From JBEKHI01 sp050012355 (GTDB taxonomy: Bacteria > Actinomycetota > Actinomycetes > Streptosporangiales > Streptosporangiaceae), in the NCBI GenBank assembly GCA_050012355.1, contig JBEKHI010000017.1, forward strand, positions 1 through 41,260: a stretch of DNA of 41,260 nucleotides, given 5' to 3'. Both the position numbers and the translations under genes were made by a program. Numbering within the stretch: the stretch's first letter is position 1; each line of letters opens with the position of its first letter. Positions 22,915 to 29,716 of the stretch are shown here, one piece after another. The notes beneath the pieces are model-generated. The model was not told where the DNA came from and did no database searches. It saw only the letters and a list, made by a program, of their open reading frames with translations.

Positions 22915-24098
22915 CCGAGCCGACGCGAGCGGTGGGTGCGCAGGAAGGTACGGACGAACAAGCCCTGAAGCGTGAGCGCCGCGGCGATCACCACCGCCCC
23001 GTCAGCGGCGGTGCCGGGTGCGCCGTCGGCGACGCCACGGACCAGCTCGGCACAGGCCCGGGCCAGGGTAACCACCATGATCGGAAGCTCGTAACCGGCG
23101 AAGATCAGCAGGGTCGCGCCGCTCCCGGCGAGCACCAGCATCGCGTAGCCGCGCACCGGGCGGCGTTCCCTGGCGGGCAGCGCGAGCAGTGGGCTGACGT
23201 GACGCCGACGCGCCGCCAGGTACCGGAGGTAGTCGACCGCGTCGGCGTACAGGCGCTTGCAGCCGAGGAGATCCTGGATGACGAAATAGACGTCGGTGCG
23301 CATGTAGAAGGCGAACTGGGAGGCGACGGCCAGCAATAGCAGTACCGAGAGCTGACCGAGGAGGCGGTAGGCCAGGCCGCGCGGCGGCAGGGCCGTCATG
23401 GTGAACGAGCAGTAGGAGAACAGCAGCAGATCCGAGGTCATGCCCGCCAGGTACACCCGGATCCGCACCCTGCGGTCGGCCGCCCACAAGCCGGGCACGG
23501 TGGTCTGCGCGACCAGGAACACCAGCCGGGTGCCCCACCCGATCCACGCGTCCACGCCCGCCGCCCGGGCCACCATGAGATGCCAGAACTCATGCAGGCC
23601 GACGAAGGCGAATGACAGCCCCAGCCCGAGCAGCAGGTTGAGGCCGGTGTCGCGGACAGCGAAGAACCCGGTGTACCCGTGCAGTTCGTGATGCCAGATC
23701 GCGACCGTGAAGCCTGCCGCGATGATCACGGCCGCGGCGGCCCACACCGGCCAGCGCAGCACCCAGGCGACGTGCCGCGGCCGCAGCCACGGCAGGCTCG
23801 GCGGCCGCGCAGCGGCCTCGTCGATGACCTGGTCGTCGACGGCCGCCACGAACCCTAGGCCGATCAGGTCGCCGACGAAGTCCAGCGCGTCCATGTCGTC
23901 GTCATGGGCGAGATCGGCGCGCCGTTTCGCGTCGCCGATCGTCGCTCCCTCATCCAGCATCCGCATGAATGCCACGGCCACCACGGGCAGCGCGACGAAC
24001 TCGCCGGTCACGGCGCGTCCGACGATCCAGGAATCGTCGTGGTCGGGCCGGTAGCCGAGGTCGTGCAGCTGGACGCGGCTCGCGAGCGTCGGCGTCAC
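22911..24098 (-). CDS. M50-type membrane metalloprotease with PqqD-like N-terminal domain
   Basis: 395 residues. Residues 8-90 resemble a PqqD/RRE-like winged helix (SWIVGRAVTGEFVALPVVAV, MRMLDEGATIGDAKRRADLA, DFVGDLIGLGFVAAVDD). Then come about seven membrane helices. The zinc motif HEFWH is at 169-173 in a helix. RTDVYFVIQDLLGCKRL (267-283) is the distal Asp-bearing motif seen in peptide-maturation M50 proteases of the YydH-like group. The predicted role is trimming or releasing a modified peptide at the membrane. GTG 24098 overlaps the stop of the ThiF-like gene (GTGA), so the two are coupled. A role in cutting the adjacent membrane-bound sigma factor is possible but less likely. Confidence 0.8.
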   Translation of the reverse strand: MTPTLASRVQLHDLGYRPDHDDSWIVGRAVTGEFVALPVVAVAFMRMLDEGATIGDAKRRADLAHDDDMDALDFVGDLIGLGFVAAVDDQVIDEAAARPPSLPWLRPRHVAWVLRWPVWAAAAVIIAAGFTVAIWHHELHGYTGFFAVRDTGLNLLLGLGLSFAFVGLHEFWHLMVARAAGVDAWIGWGTRLVFLVAQTTVPGLWAADRRVRIRVYLAGMTSDLLLFSYCSFTMTALPPRGLAYRLLGQLSVLLLLAVASQFAFYMRTDVYFVIQDLLGCKRLYADAVDYLRYLAARRRHVSPLLALPARERRPVRGYAMLVLAGSGATLLIFAGYELPIMVVTLARACAELVRGVADGAPGTAADGAVVIAAALTLQGLFVRTFLRTHRSRRLG

Positions 24099-25198
24099 CG
24101 GCCGAGCATCTCCCCGCAGCCCACCGGGCAGTCCGGCCGCGGCCTGGTGTCCACGTAGTACTGCTCGTCGTAATCGATGAGGTACCGGTGCAGCTCACGC
24201 CCCGCCGTCTGGACCGGCATCCCGAGCAGCAGCCGGATGGTCTCGAACGCCAGGTAGTGCCCTGATATCTGCGCGGACGCCGCCATCGTCGACTGGACCG
24301 CGTCGCGGGCGTACGGCGGAATCCGCGGCTCGCCGCGCGAGCGCGATTCGAGCACCGTCTGGATGAGGCACCAGCGGCACGCCGTCTGCCCGGGAATGTG
24401 GCAGGACATCGAGAACTTCGGCCCGACGTAGCTCGCGGCCAGCCACGGCAGGCCCGCCGCGTACGCGGCGGTGTTGACCCATGTCTGGATGGAACCGCGC
24501 GGCTCGTCCGCGCACAACACGATGACGTCGCACTTCCCGGCGGCGGCGGTCACTGTTTCCGGCCCGTCGAGGAACACGTTCTCGCCGGTCACGGTGATAT
24601 CGCTATTGAGCGACCTCAGACGGCGCACCGCGGCGTCGGATTTGCGCTGCCCGATGTCCTCCTCGGTGAACAGCAATTGCCGGTTGAGATTCGACAGCTC
24701 CACCGTGTCGTGATCGACGCAGTGCAGCTGGCCGATACCGGACGCGGCGAGGTTCATCGCGGCGGCGGACCCGACACCGCCGAGGCCGAGCACGGTCACG
24801 CTGCTCGCCTTCAGCCGGGCTTGCAACTGATAACCCGTGGTCTCCGGGCGCAGGTTGATGGTGTCGAGGAACTCGGCGCCGCGCCGGTACCGCTCCGCCT
24901 CGCGAGCGGACAGTTCCGCCGGTATCGGCGCGGCCATATCACGCACCCAGCCAGAACCGATGAGGAAATCGACCATCTCGGTGATGTCATCAGGATCGGC
25001 GTCCGGGTGGAGCCCGGCCACCTCGGCGATGAGCCTGGCCGGCGAGCGAGTGCCGTCCATGCGCTCGCAGACCGACCAGAGCACCCCGCTCTCGTCGTCG
25101 AGTTCGGTCGCCAGCCCGTGCAGCTGCAATCCGATCCAGATGGTCCCGTCCGGGTTGAGCTTAGGCTCGTGACCAGCCTTTATCCGGGGAAGTTCCAT
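24095..25198 (-). CDS. ThiF/E1-like adenylyltransferase with PqqD/RRE-like N-terminal domain
   Basis: 367 residues from ATG 25198. Residues 1-90 look like a PqqD/RRE domain (GTIWIGLQLHGLATELDDES, RMDGTRSPARLIAEVAGL, MVDFLIGSGWVRD), which in RiPP enzymes binds the leader. Residues 110-360 are an E1/ThiF/MoeB fold: GLGGVGSAAAMNLAASGIG (ATP loop), VDHDTVELSNLNRQLLFTEE, DIGQRKSDAA, LCADEPRGS, and two Cys pairs, CRWC (274-277) and CPVGC (357-361), that should bind zinc. Such enzymes adenylate a peptide C-terminus or side-chain carboxylate (MccB, PaaA, ThiF). It follows a 25-residue peptide gene and is coupled to the M50 gene. No thiamine or molybdopterin gene is near. Confidence 0.85.
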   Translation of the reverse strand: MELPRIKAGHEPKLNPDGTIWIGLQLHGLATELDDESGVLWSVCERMDGTRSPARLIAEVAGLHPDADPDDITEMVDFLIGSGWVRDMAAPIPAELSAREAERYRRGAEFLDTINLRPETTGYQLQARLKASSVTVLGLGGVGSAAAMNLAASGIGQLHCVDHDTVELSNLNRQLLFTEEDIGQRKSDAAVRRLRSLNSDITVTGENVFLDGPETVTAAAGKCDVIVLCADEPRGSIQTWVNTAAYAAGLPWLAASYVGPKFSMSCHIPGQTACRWCLIQTVLESRSRGEPRIPPYARDAVQSTMAASAQISGHYLAFETIRLLLGMPVQTAGRELHRYLIDYDEQYYVDTRPRPDCPVGCGEMLGR

Positions 25199-25224
25199 AA
25201 GCTCCGATTTCCTCGTCTAGTGTG

Positions 25225-25256
25225 CCGCTCCCGCCGGATGCATCCGGCGGGAGCGG
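25225..25256 (-). terminator. Perfect hairpin between precursor peptide and ThiF-like gene
   Basis: CCGCTCCCGCCGGAT (25225-25239), GC, ATCCGGCGGGAGCGG (25242-25256): a perfect 15-bp stem. It starts 9 bases beyond the peptide stop. In RiPP operons such a partial terminator lets the precursor be made in excess over its enzymes; here the same is likely. Confidence 0.7.
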
Positions 25257-25265
25257 GCGGTTAAG

Positions 25266-25343
25266 TCAGCCAAAGCCCCAGACGATGGTCGGGTTCTCGG
25301 TCGCCTCGATCTTGTCGAGTTTGCGGATCTTGACCTTCTTCAT
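25266..25343 (-). CDS. Putative RiPP precursor peptide, 25 residues
   Basis: ATG 25343 to TGA 25266. AGAGGAGGCGACCGC gives a near-ideal ribosome site before the ATG. The peptide begins MKKVKIRKLDKIEATENP, a basic amphipathic, leader-like part with alternating charged and hydrophobic residues, and ends TIVWGFG. There is no Cys or Ser; two Thr, two Glu, one Asn and one Trp are the likely targets. The C-terminal Gly resembles the tail that E1 enzymes adenylate in ThiS/MoaD-like proteins. It is directly upstream of the ThiF-like enzyme with RRE-like domain, with a hairpin between them. I do not recognise the peptide family; the assignment rests on size, ribosome site and context. Confidence 0.75.
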   Translation of the reverse strand: MKKVKIRKLDKIEATENPTIVWGFG

Positions 25344-25360
25344 GCGGTCGCCTCCTCTCT

Positions 25361-25383
25361 GCCGATGATTCACAATCATCGGC
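25361..25383 (-). promoter_or_regulatory. Hairpin/operator in the leader of the precursor gene
   Basis: GCCGATGAT (25361-25369), TCACA, ATCATCGGC (25375-25383): perfect 9-bp arms with a 5-base loop, ending 17 bases upstream of the peptide ATG and next to its ribosome site. It could be a regulator site or an mRNA stem near the 5' end. Confidence 0.5.
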
Positions 25384-25389
25384 ACAGCC

Positions 25390-25422
25390 GCTGGCGGTCC
25401 GCTGGCGGTCCGCTGGTGGTGT
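25390..25422. repeat. Three 11-bp tandem repeats upstream of the precursor gene
   Basis: GCTGGCGGTCC occurs at 25390-25400 and 25401-25411, followed by GCTGGTGGTGT at 25412-25422. The 11-bp period is close to one helical turn, as in multi-site binding by a regulator. The repeats lie between the divergent peptide and cupin genes. Confidence 0.55.
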
Positions 25423-25456
25423 GTCCCAGCGGAGACCCGCGGGTTATGGTCGGTTC

Positions 25457-25849
25457 ATGGAGATCGCACGCGGCCGTACTGATGGGGAGCCATCGAGGCA
25501 AGGAACGGGAACGTTCACCGGCCGGGTGCTGCTGGATCCGGTGCTGACGGCCGGGAACGCGCGGATCAACAGCGTCCTGTTCGAGCCGGGCGGCCGCACC
25601 TACTGGCACTCGCACGACGAGGGGCAGGTGCTGCTCGTCGCGTACGGCCGCGGCATGGTCGCGACCAGGGACGGCCAGCAGCATGAACTCACCGCCGGGG
25701 ACACCGTATACGCCCCGCCAGGGGAGGTGCACTGGCACGGCGCGGCGCCCGCGTCGTTCATGGTTCACACGGCGGTGTCGCTCGGCACGACTCAGTGGCT
25801 GGATGAGGTGGGGGAAGATGACTACAGCAACGCCTGGGGCGGAACCTGA
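25457..25849 (+). CDS. Small cupin protein
   Basis: 130 residues from ATG 25457 (MEIARGRTDGEPSRQGTGTF). A single cupin barrel: FEPGGRTYWHSHDEGQVLLV (motif 1 with two His and a Glu-like position), YGRGMVATRDGQQHELTAGD, TVYAPPGEVHWHGAAPASFM (motif 2 with His). The metal site appears complete. This is the small-carboxymuconolactone/quercetinase-like type often paired with hydrolases. No clear ribosome site; TTATGG seven bases upstream may be a -10 of a leaderless transcript. Overlaps the metallo-beta-lactamase gene by 32 bases, so the two are coupled. Divergent from the RiPP-like operon; a role in it is unproven. Confidence 0.75.
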   Translation: MEIARGRTDGEPSRQGTGTFTGRVLLDPVLTAGNARINSVLFEPGGRTYWHSHDEGQVLLVAYGRGMVATRDGQQHELTAGDTVYAPPGEVHWHGAAPASFMVHTAVSLGTTQWLDEVGEDDYSNAWGGT

Positions 25850-26597
25850 GGTATACGCGATCCGGTACGCGAGCCGGGTCAGCACGAAGGGGGAGAACTT
25901 CCTCAACTTCCACCTGTACGGCGAGCCGGACGCCGTGCTCGCGGTGGACTACTTCTACTGGGTGATCCGCGACGGCGCCCGGATCACCGTCGTCGACACC
26001 GGGTTCACGCCGGAGGCGGGCCACCGCCGCGGGCGCGACGCCGAGTCGACACCGCGGGAGTCGCTCCCGCTGCTTGGCACGGATCCGGCGTCGGTCGACC
26101 GGGTGGTGATCACCCACGCGCACTACGACCACATCGGCAACCTGCGCCAGTTCACCGGGGCCGAGGTCATCATGAGCAAGGCGGAGTACGACTTCTGGAC
26201 ATCCCCGATCGCGAGCCGTGCCCAGTTCGCCGCGTGGTCCGAGGCCGACGAGATCGCCCAGCTAGCCGAGCTCCGTAACCAGGGCAGGCTCACCCTCGTC
26301 AGCGATGAGTACCGGATGCCGGGCATCCGGCTGATCGAGGCGGCCGGGCACACCCCTGGACAGCTCCTTGTCGAGGCGGGTGATGTCCTGCTCACCTCGG
26401 ACGCGGCGCACTTCTACGAGGAACTCGAGCGGGACCGGCCGTTCGCCGTGATGGCTGACCTGCCGGCCAGCTACCGCGCCTATGACCTGGTGACCGAGCT
26501 CGCGAGCCGACCGGGTACCCGGCTAGTCACCGGTCACGACCCGCTGGTTCGCGACCGGTTCCGCACGGAAGGCGATGTCACCTACCTGAGCGAGTGA
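25818..26597 (+). CDS. Metallo-beta-lactamase-fold hydrolase, lactonase-like
   Basis: 259 residues from ATG 25818 with GGTGGGGGAAG ahead. THAHYDHIGN (HxHxDH) near residue 98 gives the di-zinc site, with VDTGFTP before it, AAGHTPGQLL near 177, LTSDAAHFYEEL near 193 and VTGHDPLV near 245 supplying the remaining ligands. The layout is that of the N-acyl homoserine lactonase (AttM/AiiA-like) branch, but substrates there vary widely. Cytosolic. Downstream of the cupin in one operon; the 66-bp palindromic repeat starts 45 bases after its stop and could end the transcript. Confidence 0.8.
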   Translation: MTTATPGAEPEVYAIRYASRVSTKGENFLNFHLYGEPDAVLAVDYFYWVIRDGARITVVDTGFTPEAGHRRGRDAESTPRESLPLLGTDPASVDRVVITHAHYDHIGNLRQFTGAEVIMSKAEYDFWTSPIASRAQFAAWSEADEIAQLAELRNQGRLTLVSDEYRMPGIRLIEAAGHTPGQLLVEAGDVLLTSDAAHFYEELERDRPFAVMADLPASYRAYDLVTELASRPGTRLVTGHDPLVRDRFRTEGDVTYLSE

Positions 26598-26641
26598 CGC
26601 CGACCAGTCGGCCATCGTCGACTGACTCCGGGAAGCCGGAA

Positions 26642-26707
26642 ATGATCATGGTGAGTGTGGCACTACCGAGAAAAGAGTCTGGGTAGTGCAGCACCCACCA
26701 TGATCAT
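26642..26707 (-). repeat. 66-bp dispersed palindromic repeat, copy 2
   Basis: Reverse complement of this segment aligns end to end with 17065-17130; the arm GGTAGTGCAGCACCCACCAT and the following GATCA are identical, while the other arm has a few changes. Ends are again TGATCA. It lies between the converging metallo-beta-lactamase and L,D-transpeptidase genes. Confidence 0.8.
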
Positions 26708-26773
26708 CGCGGCGCGAGGCCGCGGGGCGGCCAGGTGCGGGAGCTGGCCGCGGCGGCGGGGCCGCCACGGCGC

Positions 26774-26803
26774 GGTCTACGACGGGGTGGTCTACGACGG
26801 GGT
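26774..26803 (-). repeat. 15-bp tandem duplication over the L,D-transpeptidase stop codon
   Basis: GGTCTACGACGGGGT occurs twice, back to back (26774-26788, 26789-26803). On the coding strand the duplication contains the final codons TPS and the stop, so a second TPS-stop follows the first. Confidence 0.6.
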
Positions 26804-27961
26804 GACGGTTACCAGGGTGCCGTAGGGCAGGTAGCCGTAGGCTTGCTCGGCGGTGCTGGCCGGGAGCTCGACGCAGCCGAGAGACTGCGGGTAGCCGTAG
26901 CCCGGTCGCGGGAAGTAATGCACGGCCGAGCCGCCGTTGAAGTACGACACCCACTCGACCGGGTCCGCGTAGTGGCTGCCGTCCGGGTTGGTGCCCTGCA
27001 TCACCTGGAACGGCAGCTTCGAGTACACCGGGCTCGTGTAGACGGGCGTCGGCCGGATCGAGATGCCGGTGTTGGCGAGGCTCTGGAACACCCGGTGCCC
27101 GTTGTGCCAGATGGTCAGCGTCTCCGGCAGCACCTGGCTGGCGATCGCGTAGCTGTACCCGTGGGTGTCGCGCTGGTCGGCGGCCGCCGCCTTCAGCAAG
27201 TCGGTCCACACGGCGGAGCTGGCGATGCCGTCGGTCTGGAGCCCGTGATCAGCCTCGAAACCGGTGATCGCACCGGTATCCAGCTCGTTCGCGCTGCCCT
27301 GCTGCCAGAACGAACGCAGCTGTGACGGGTACCCGCCATTCCACTGGAACGTCCCGGCCGGCGGTGAATACGCCGCCGCGTACTGCGCCGCCTCCGAGGA
27401 TCCCGGGACCGAGGCGCCGGCCGCGGGCTGCCACGACATCGGCAGGTACCCGAGCTGCGCCAGGATCTGCTGCAGCCGGAGCACCGAATAAGACCGCGTC
27501 GTGTACGAACTCGACCAATCCTGCGGTACCTCGCCGCCCGCGTCAGAACGCGGACCGTCGCTTCCCCCGGTCACCCGCACGGTCACCTGGGTGTCCCCGG
27601 CGAACGGCTGGCTGGGCGTGAAGACGGCCGAGGTGCCGTCCATCGTCCAGACGCCGGGCACCGCGGGCGTGATCTGCGGCATCGCCGACGATGAATTGAG
27701 GGCCGAGGTAAAGGTCACCTTGATGGGCGTGTCGCCGCTGATGCCGTTGGCGCCGCTGGCCGGTGACATCGACACGACCTCAAGTGGTGCCGCGTCGTGC
27801 CGTCCCGCCGCACGCAGCGCCATGGTCGCCGTCCCGGCGGTCATCGGGGCGGCCGAGGAGCCGCGCAGGGCGATCACGACGCCCGCGGTCAAAACCGCGA
27901 CGCCGGCGACGCCGAGCCCGCCGACGGCCAGGATTTTCGTCCTGTGCGATGATCTGATCAC
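26792..27961 (-). CDS. L,D-transpeptidase (YkuD) with Ig-like domain
   Basis: 389 residues from GTG 27961 with CGGAGAG ahead. A basic start and hydrophobic segment (9-32, KILAVGGLGVAGVAVLTAGV) anchor it. Residues 60-140 resemble the Ig-like domain of mycobacterial Ldts (SPASGANGISGDTPIKVTF, AVFTPSQPFAGDTQVTVRV). Residues 155-250 include a peptidoglycan-binding-like part (LQQILAQLGYLPMSW, ITGFEADHGLQTDG). The C-terminal YkuD domain has HYFPRPGYGYPQSLGCVELP with the catalytic Cys in SLGC. It forms 3-3 or lipoprotein crosslinks in peptidoglycan outside the membrane. A 17-bp palindrome sits at its promoter. Confidence 0.85.
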   Translation of the reverse strand: MIRSSHRTKILAVGGLGVAGVAVLTAGVVIALRGSSAAPMTAGTATMALRAAGRHDAAPLEVVSMSPASGANGISGDTPIKVTFTSALNSSSAMPQITPAVPGVWTMDGTSAVFTPSQPFAGDTQVTVRVTGGSDGPRSDAGGEVPQDWSSSYTTRSYSVLRLQQILAQLGYLPMSWQPAAGASVPGSSEAAQYAAAYSPPAGTFQWNGGYPSQLRSFWQQGSANELDTGAITGFEADHGLQTDGIASSAVWTDLLKAAAADQRDTHGYSYAIASQVLPETLTIWHNGHRVFQSLANTGISIRPTPVYTSPVYSKLPFQVMQGTNPDGSHYADPVEWVSYFNGGSAVHYFPRPGYGYPQSLGCVELPASTAEQAYGYLPYGTLVTVTPS

Positions 27962-28386
27962 ATCTACTCTCCGAATGCTTATGACTACTCTAAGTAGTCT
28001 ACAGTCAATACCCAACCAGAAACGCGCCACTCCCCAGGGGCACCACAGCGCAGTTGATAAAGTCCAGTGCTCAGTTGACAAAGTGAAGATCAGCGGTAAG
28101 TTCGTTGCACAGTCCAGCAACGGACTCGCTGGCCGGGTCGGCTGGCCCGTGACTTTGCGGTCGCGTCAGGGCGGGGGCGAGGGCACCCAGCCGCTCGAAT
28201 ACCAGGCGTGGCTGCCCGCGGGCTGGTGTGACTGTCCGGCTGGACGGGGGGTTGGGCCTGGAAAGGGCCCGGGCACCCAGTAGACAACGGAGACCGAACC
28301 CGCCTCCATCGGGACGGATCCGGTCCGAAGGCGTCGCCCGGGCCCTCTTCCTTAGCCATAAGATGAAGCAGGTGGAGGCAGAACAT
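27962..28386. other. Divergent intergenic region, about 425 bp
   Basis: Besides the palindrome above, CAGTTGATAAAGT (28051-28063) and CAGTTGACAAAGT (28072-28084) form a direct repeat 21 bp apart, each with a -35-like TTGAYA facing the Ppm1 gene. AGGGCCCGGGC (28264-28274) and GCCCGGGCCCT (28336-28346) could pair into a long stem over the Ppm1 leader. Open frames here look non-coding. Confidence 0.45.
27983..28012 (-). promoter_or_regulatory. Promoter of the L,D-transpeptidase gene with a 17-bp palindrome
   Basis: GACTACT (27983-27989), CTA, AGTAGTC (27993-27999) is a perfect palindrome. On the minus strand TTGACT lies just upstream (about 28004-28009), with the palindrome between it and the expected -10, so a bound regulator would block transcription. 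Confidence 0.5.
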
Positions 28387-29166
28387 ATGTCAGACCCGGC
28401 CGCGCCATCTCCGGAACGCGCGATCATCATTATGCCGACGTATAACGAGCGCCAGAATCTCGAGATCATGGCGAACCGGATCCGGAGCTCGACGCCCGAG
28501 GTTGACATGCTCGTCGTTGACGACAACAGTCCCGATGGCACCGGTGATCTCGCCGACAAGCTCGCCGAGACCGATTCGCGTGTGCACGTCCTGCACCGGA
28601 CGGAGAAGGCCGGGCTTGGCCGGGCCTACATCGCGGGCTTCAACTGGGCACTTGAGCGCGACTATGACTTGATCATTGAGATGGACGCCGACGGCTCGCA
28701 CCGGCCGGAGGACCTGCCGAGGCTGCTGCAGGGCGCGGCGACCGGGAACGCGGGCAGCCCGGCGGACGCGGTGATCGGGTCACGGTACGTGCCAGGCGGC
28801 ACCGTGGTGAACTGGCCCAGGCATCGCGAGATCCTGTCCAAGGGCGCCAACATCTACGTCCGGCTGATGCTCGGCACGTCCATCAAGGACGCGACCGGCG
28901 GCTACCGGGTCTACCGTGCCTCCACGCTGCGCAAGATCGACCTGAGCAACGTCGAGTCGGCTGGCTACAGCTTCCAGGTGGACCTGACCCTGCGGGTGCT
29001 GCAGGCGGGCTTGACCATCACCGAGGTGCCGATCACGTTCGTCGAGCGTGAGCTGGGCGCGTCCAAGATGAGCAGCTCGGTGATCCGCGAGTCGTTCTTC
29101 CGGGTGGCCCAGTGGGGCGTTTCCGCTTGGGCGCACGGCAAGACGGCGGCCAGCGTACGGAAGTAA
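28387..29166 (+). CDS. ppm1: Polyprenol monophosphomannose synthase (glycosyltransferase family 2)
   Basis: 259 residues from ATG 28387, 8 bases after GGAGG (28371-28375). GT2 fold: IIMPTYNERQNLEIMANRIR, LVVDDNSPDGTGDLADKLAE, LIIEMDADGSHRPEDLPRLL (DAD metal motif), GSRYVPGGTVVNWPRHREIL, YRVYRASTLRKI, ITEVPITFVERELGASKMSS. It matches the catalytic domain of Ppm1/DPM1, which moves mannose from GDP-mannose to polyprenyl phosphate at the inner membrane face for glycolipids and protein O-mannosylation. The Lnt-type acyltransferase domain of mycobacterial Ppm1 is not fused here. Single-domain cytoplasmic face enzyme. Confidence 0.85.
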   Translation: MSDPAAPSPERAIIIMPTYNERQNLEIMANRIRSSTPEVDMLVVDDNSPDGTGDLADKLAETDSRVHVLHRTEKAGLGRAYIAGFNWALERDYDLIIEMDADGSHRPEDLPRLLQGAATGNAGSPADAVIGSRYVPGGTVVNWPRHREILSKGANIYVRLMLGTSIKDATGGYRVYRASTLRKIDLSNVESAGYSFQVDLTLRVLQAGLTITEVPITFVERELGASKMSSSVIRESFFRVAQWGVSAWAHGKTAASVRK

Positions 29167-29219
29167 CCTTCCGGCTGACCGCCGTCCTTGAGACGCCGAG
29201 CGGCTAGGAGATGCTGTGA

Positions 29220-29600
29220 CTAGGCGCTACGTCGCTGTTGCTGAGCTTGGAGAACCGCCTGCTCGCGGGAACGCCGCTCCCGCATGACCGCGAGCCGTTC
29301 CGCGAGCACCGCTTCCAGGTCTTCCACCGTGCGCCGCTCCATGAGCATGTCCCAATGGCTGCGCGGTGGCTTGACCTTCTTGGGCGAGGGCGACTGGCCG
29401 GCTGTGGGAATGGCCACCGCGCCGCAAACTCGGCAATCCCAGGCAGGAGGAAGTTCCGCCTCGGCGGCGAACGGCACGCTAAAATGGTGTCCGTTGGGGC
29501 AGTCGAAGGCGACCTCCTGACGGGGTGCGAGGTCGGTGTTGCGGTCGTTCTCGTAGCTCGTCGCACCTAGCCGGGTGCCGCGTAGTGCGCGTTCGGCCAT
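29220..29600 (-). CDS. rbpA: RNA polymerase-binding protein RbpA
   Basis: 126 residues beginning MAERALRGTRLGATSYENDR, the RbpA N-terminal tail. The zinc core follows: FDCPNGHHFSVPFA and PPAWDCRVCGAVA (Cys/His ligands), then the basic linker KKVKPPRSHWDMLMERR and sigma-interaction helix TVEDLEAVLAERLAVMRERR. RbpA binds the principal sigma factor and RNA polymerase and stabilises the open complex; it is restricted to actinobacteria. The C-terminal 15 residues (QAVLQAQQQRRSA) are an ordinary variable tail. ATG 29600. No partner genes adjacent. Confidence 0.95.
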   Translation of the reverse strand: MAERALRGTRLGATSYENDRNTDLAPRQEVAFDCPNGHHFSVPFAAEAELPPAWDCRVCGAVAIPTAGQSPSPKKVKPPRSHWDMLMERRTVEDLEAVLAERLAVMRERRSREQAVLQAQQQRRSA

Positions 29601-29716
29601 ACTTGCTGCCTCCCAGGCGGGTGGTCGGGTCGTTACAGTGCAACGCTGGATACCCGGACAAGATTCCCCTTGCCGGGCTTATCCAATCCCCTCACGCCCA
29701 AAGAAGATCGCCATAT

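Noticed and set aside
21516..23339. 607-codon frame on the plus strand
   Set aside because: Another frame of the sigma-GH128 gene that runs over into the M50 gene; composition is not protein-like and motifs lie in the other frame.
24095..25198. ThiF-like gene as a thiamine or molybdopterin synthesis enzyme
   Set aside because: It has a PqqD-like front domain, no ThiS/MoaD-type protein or thiamine gene is near, and a short peptide gene with a hairpin precedes it.
25390..25422. CRISPR-like repeats
   Set aside because: Three adjacent 11-bp units without spacers are not a CRISPR array.
28071..28559. Minus-strand frame across the Ppm1 leader
   Set aside because: It overlaps the Ppm1 start and intergenic repeats and shows no domain.
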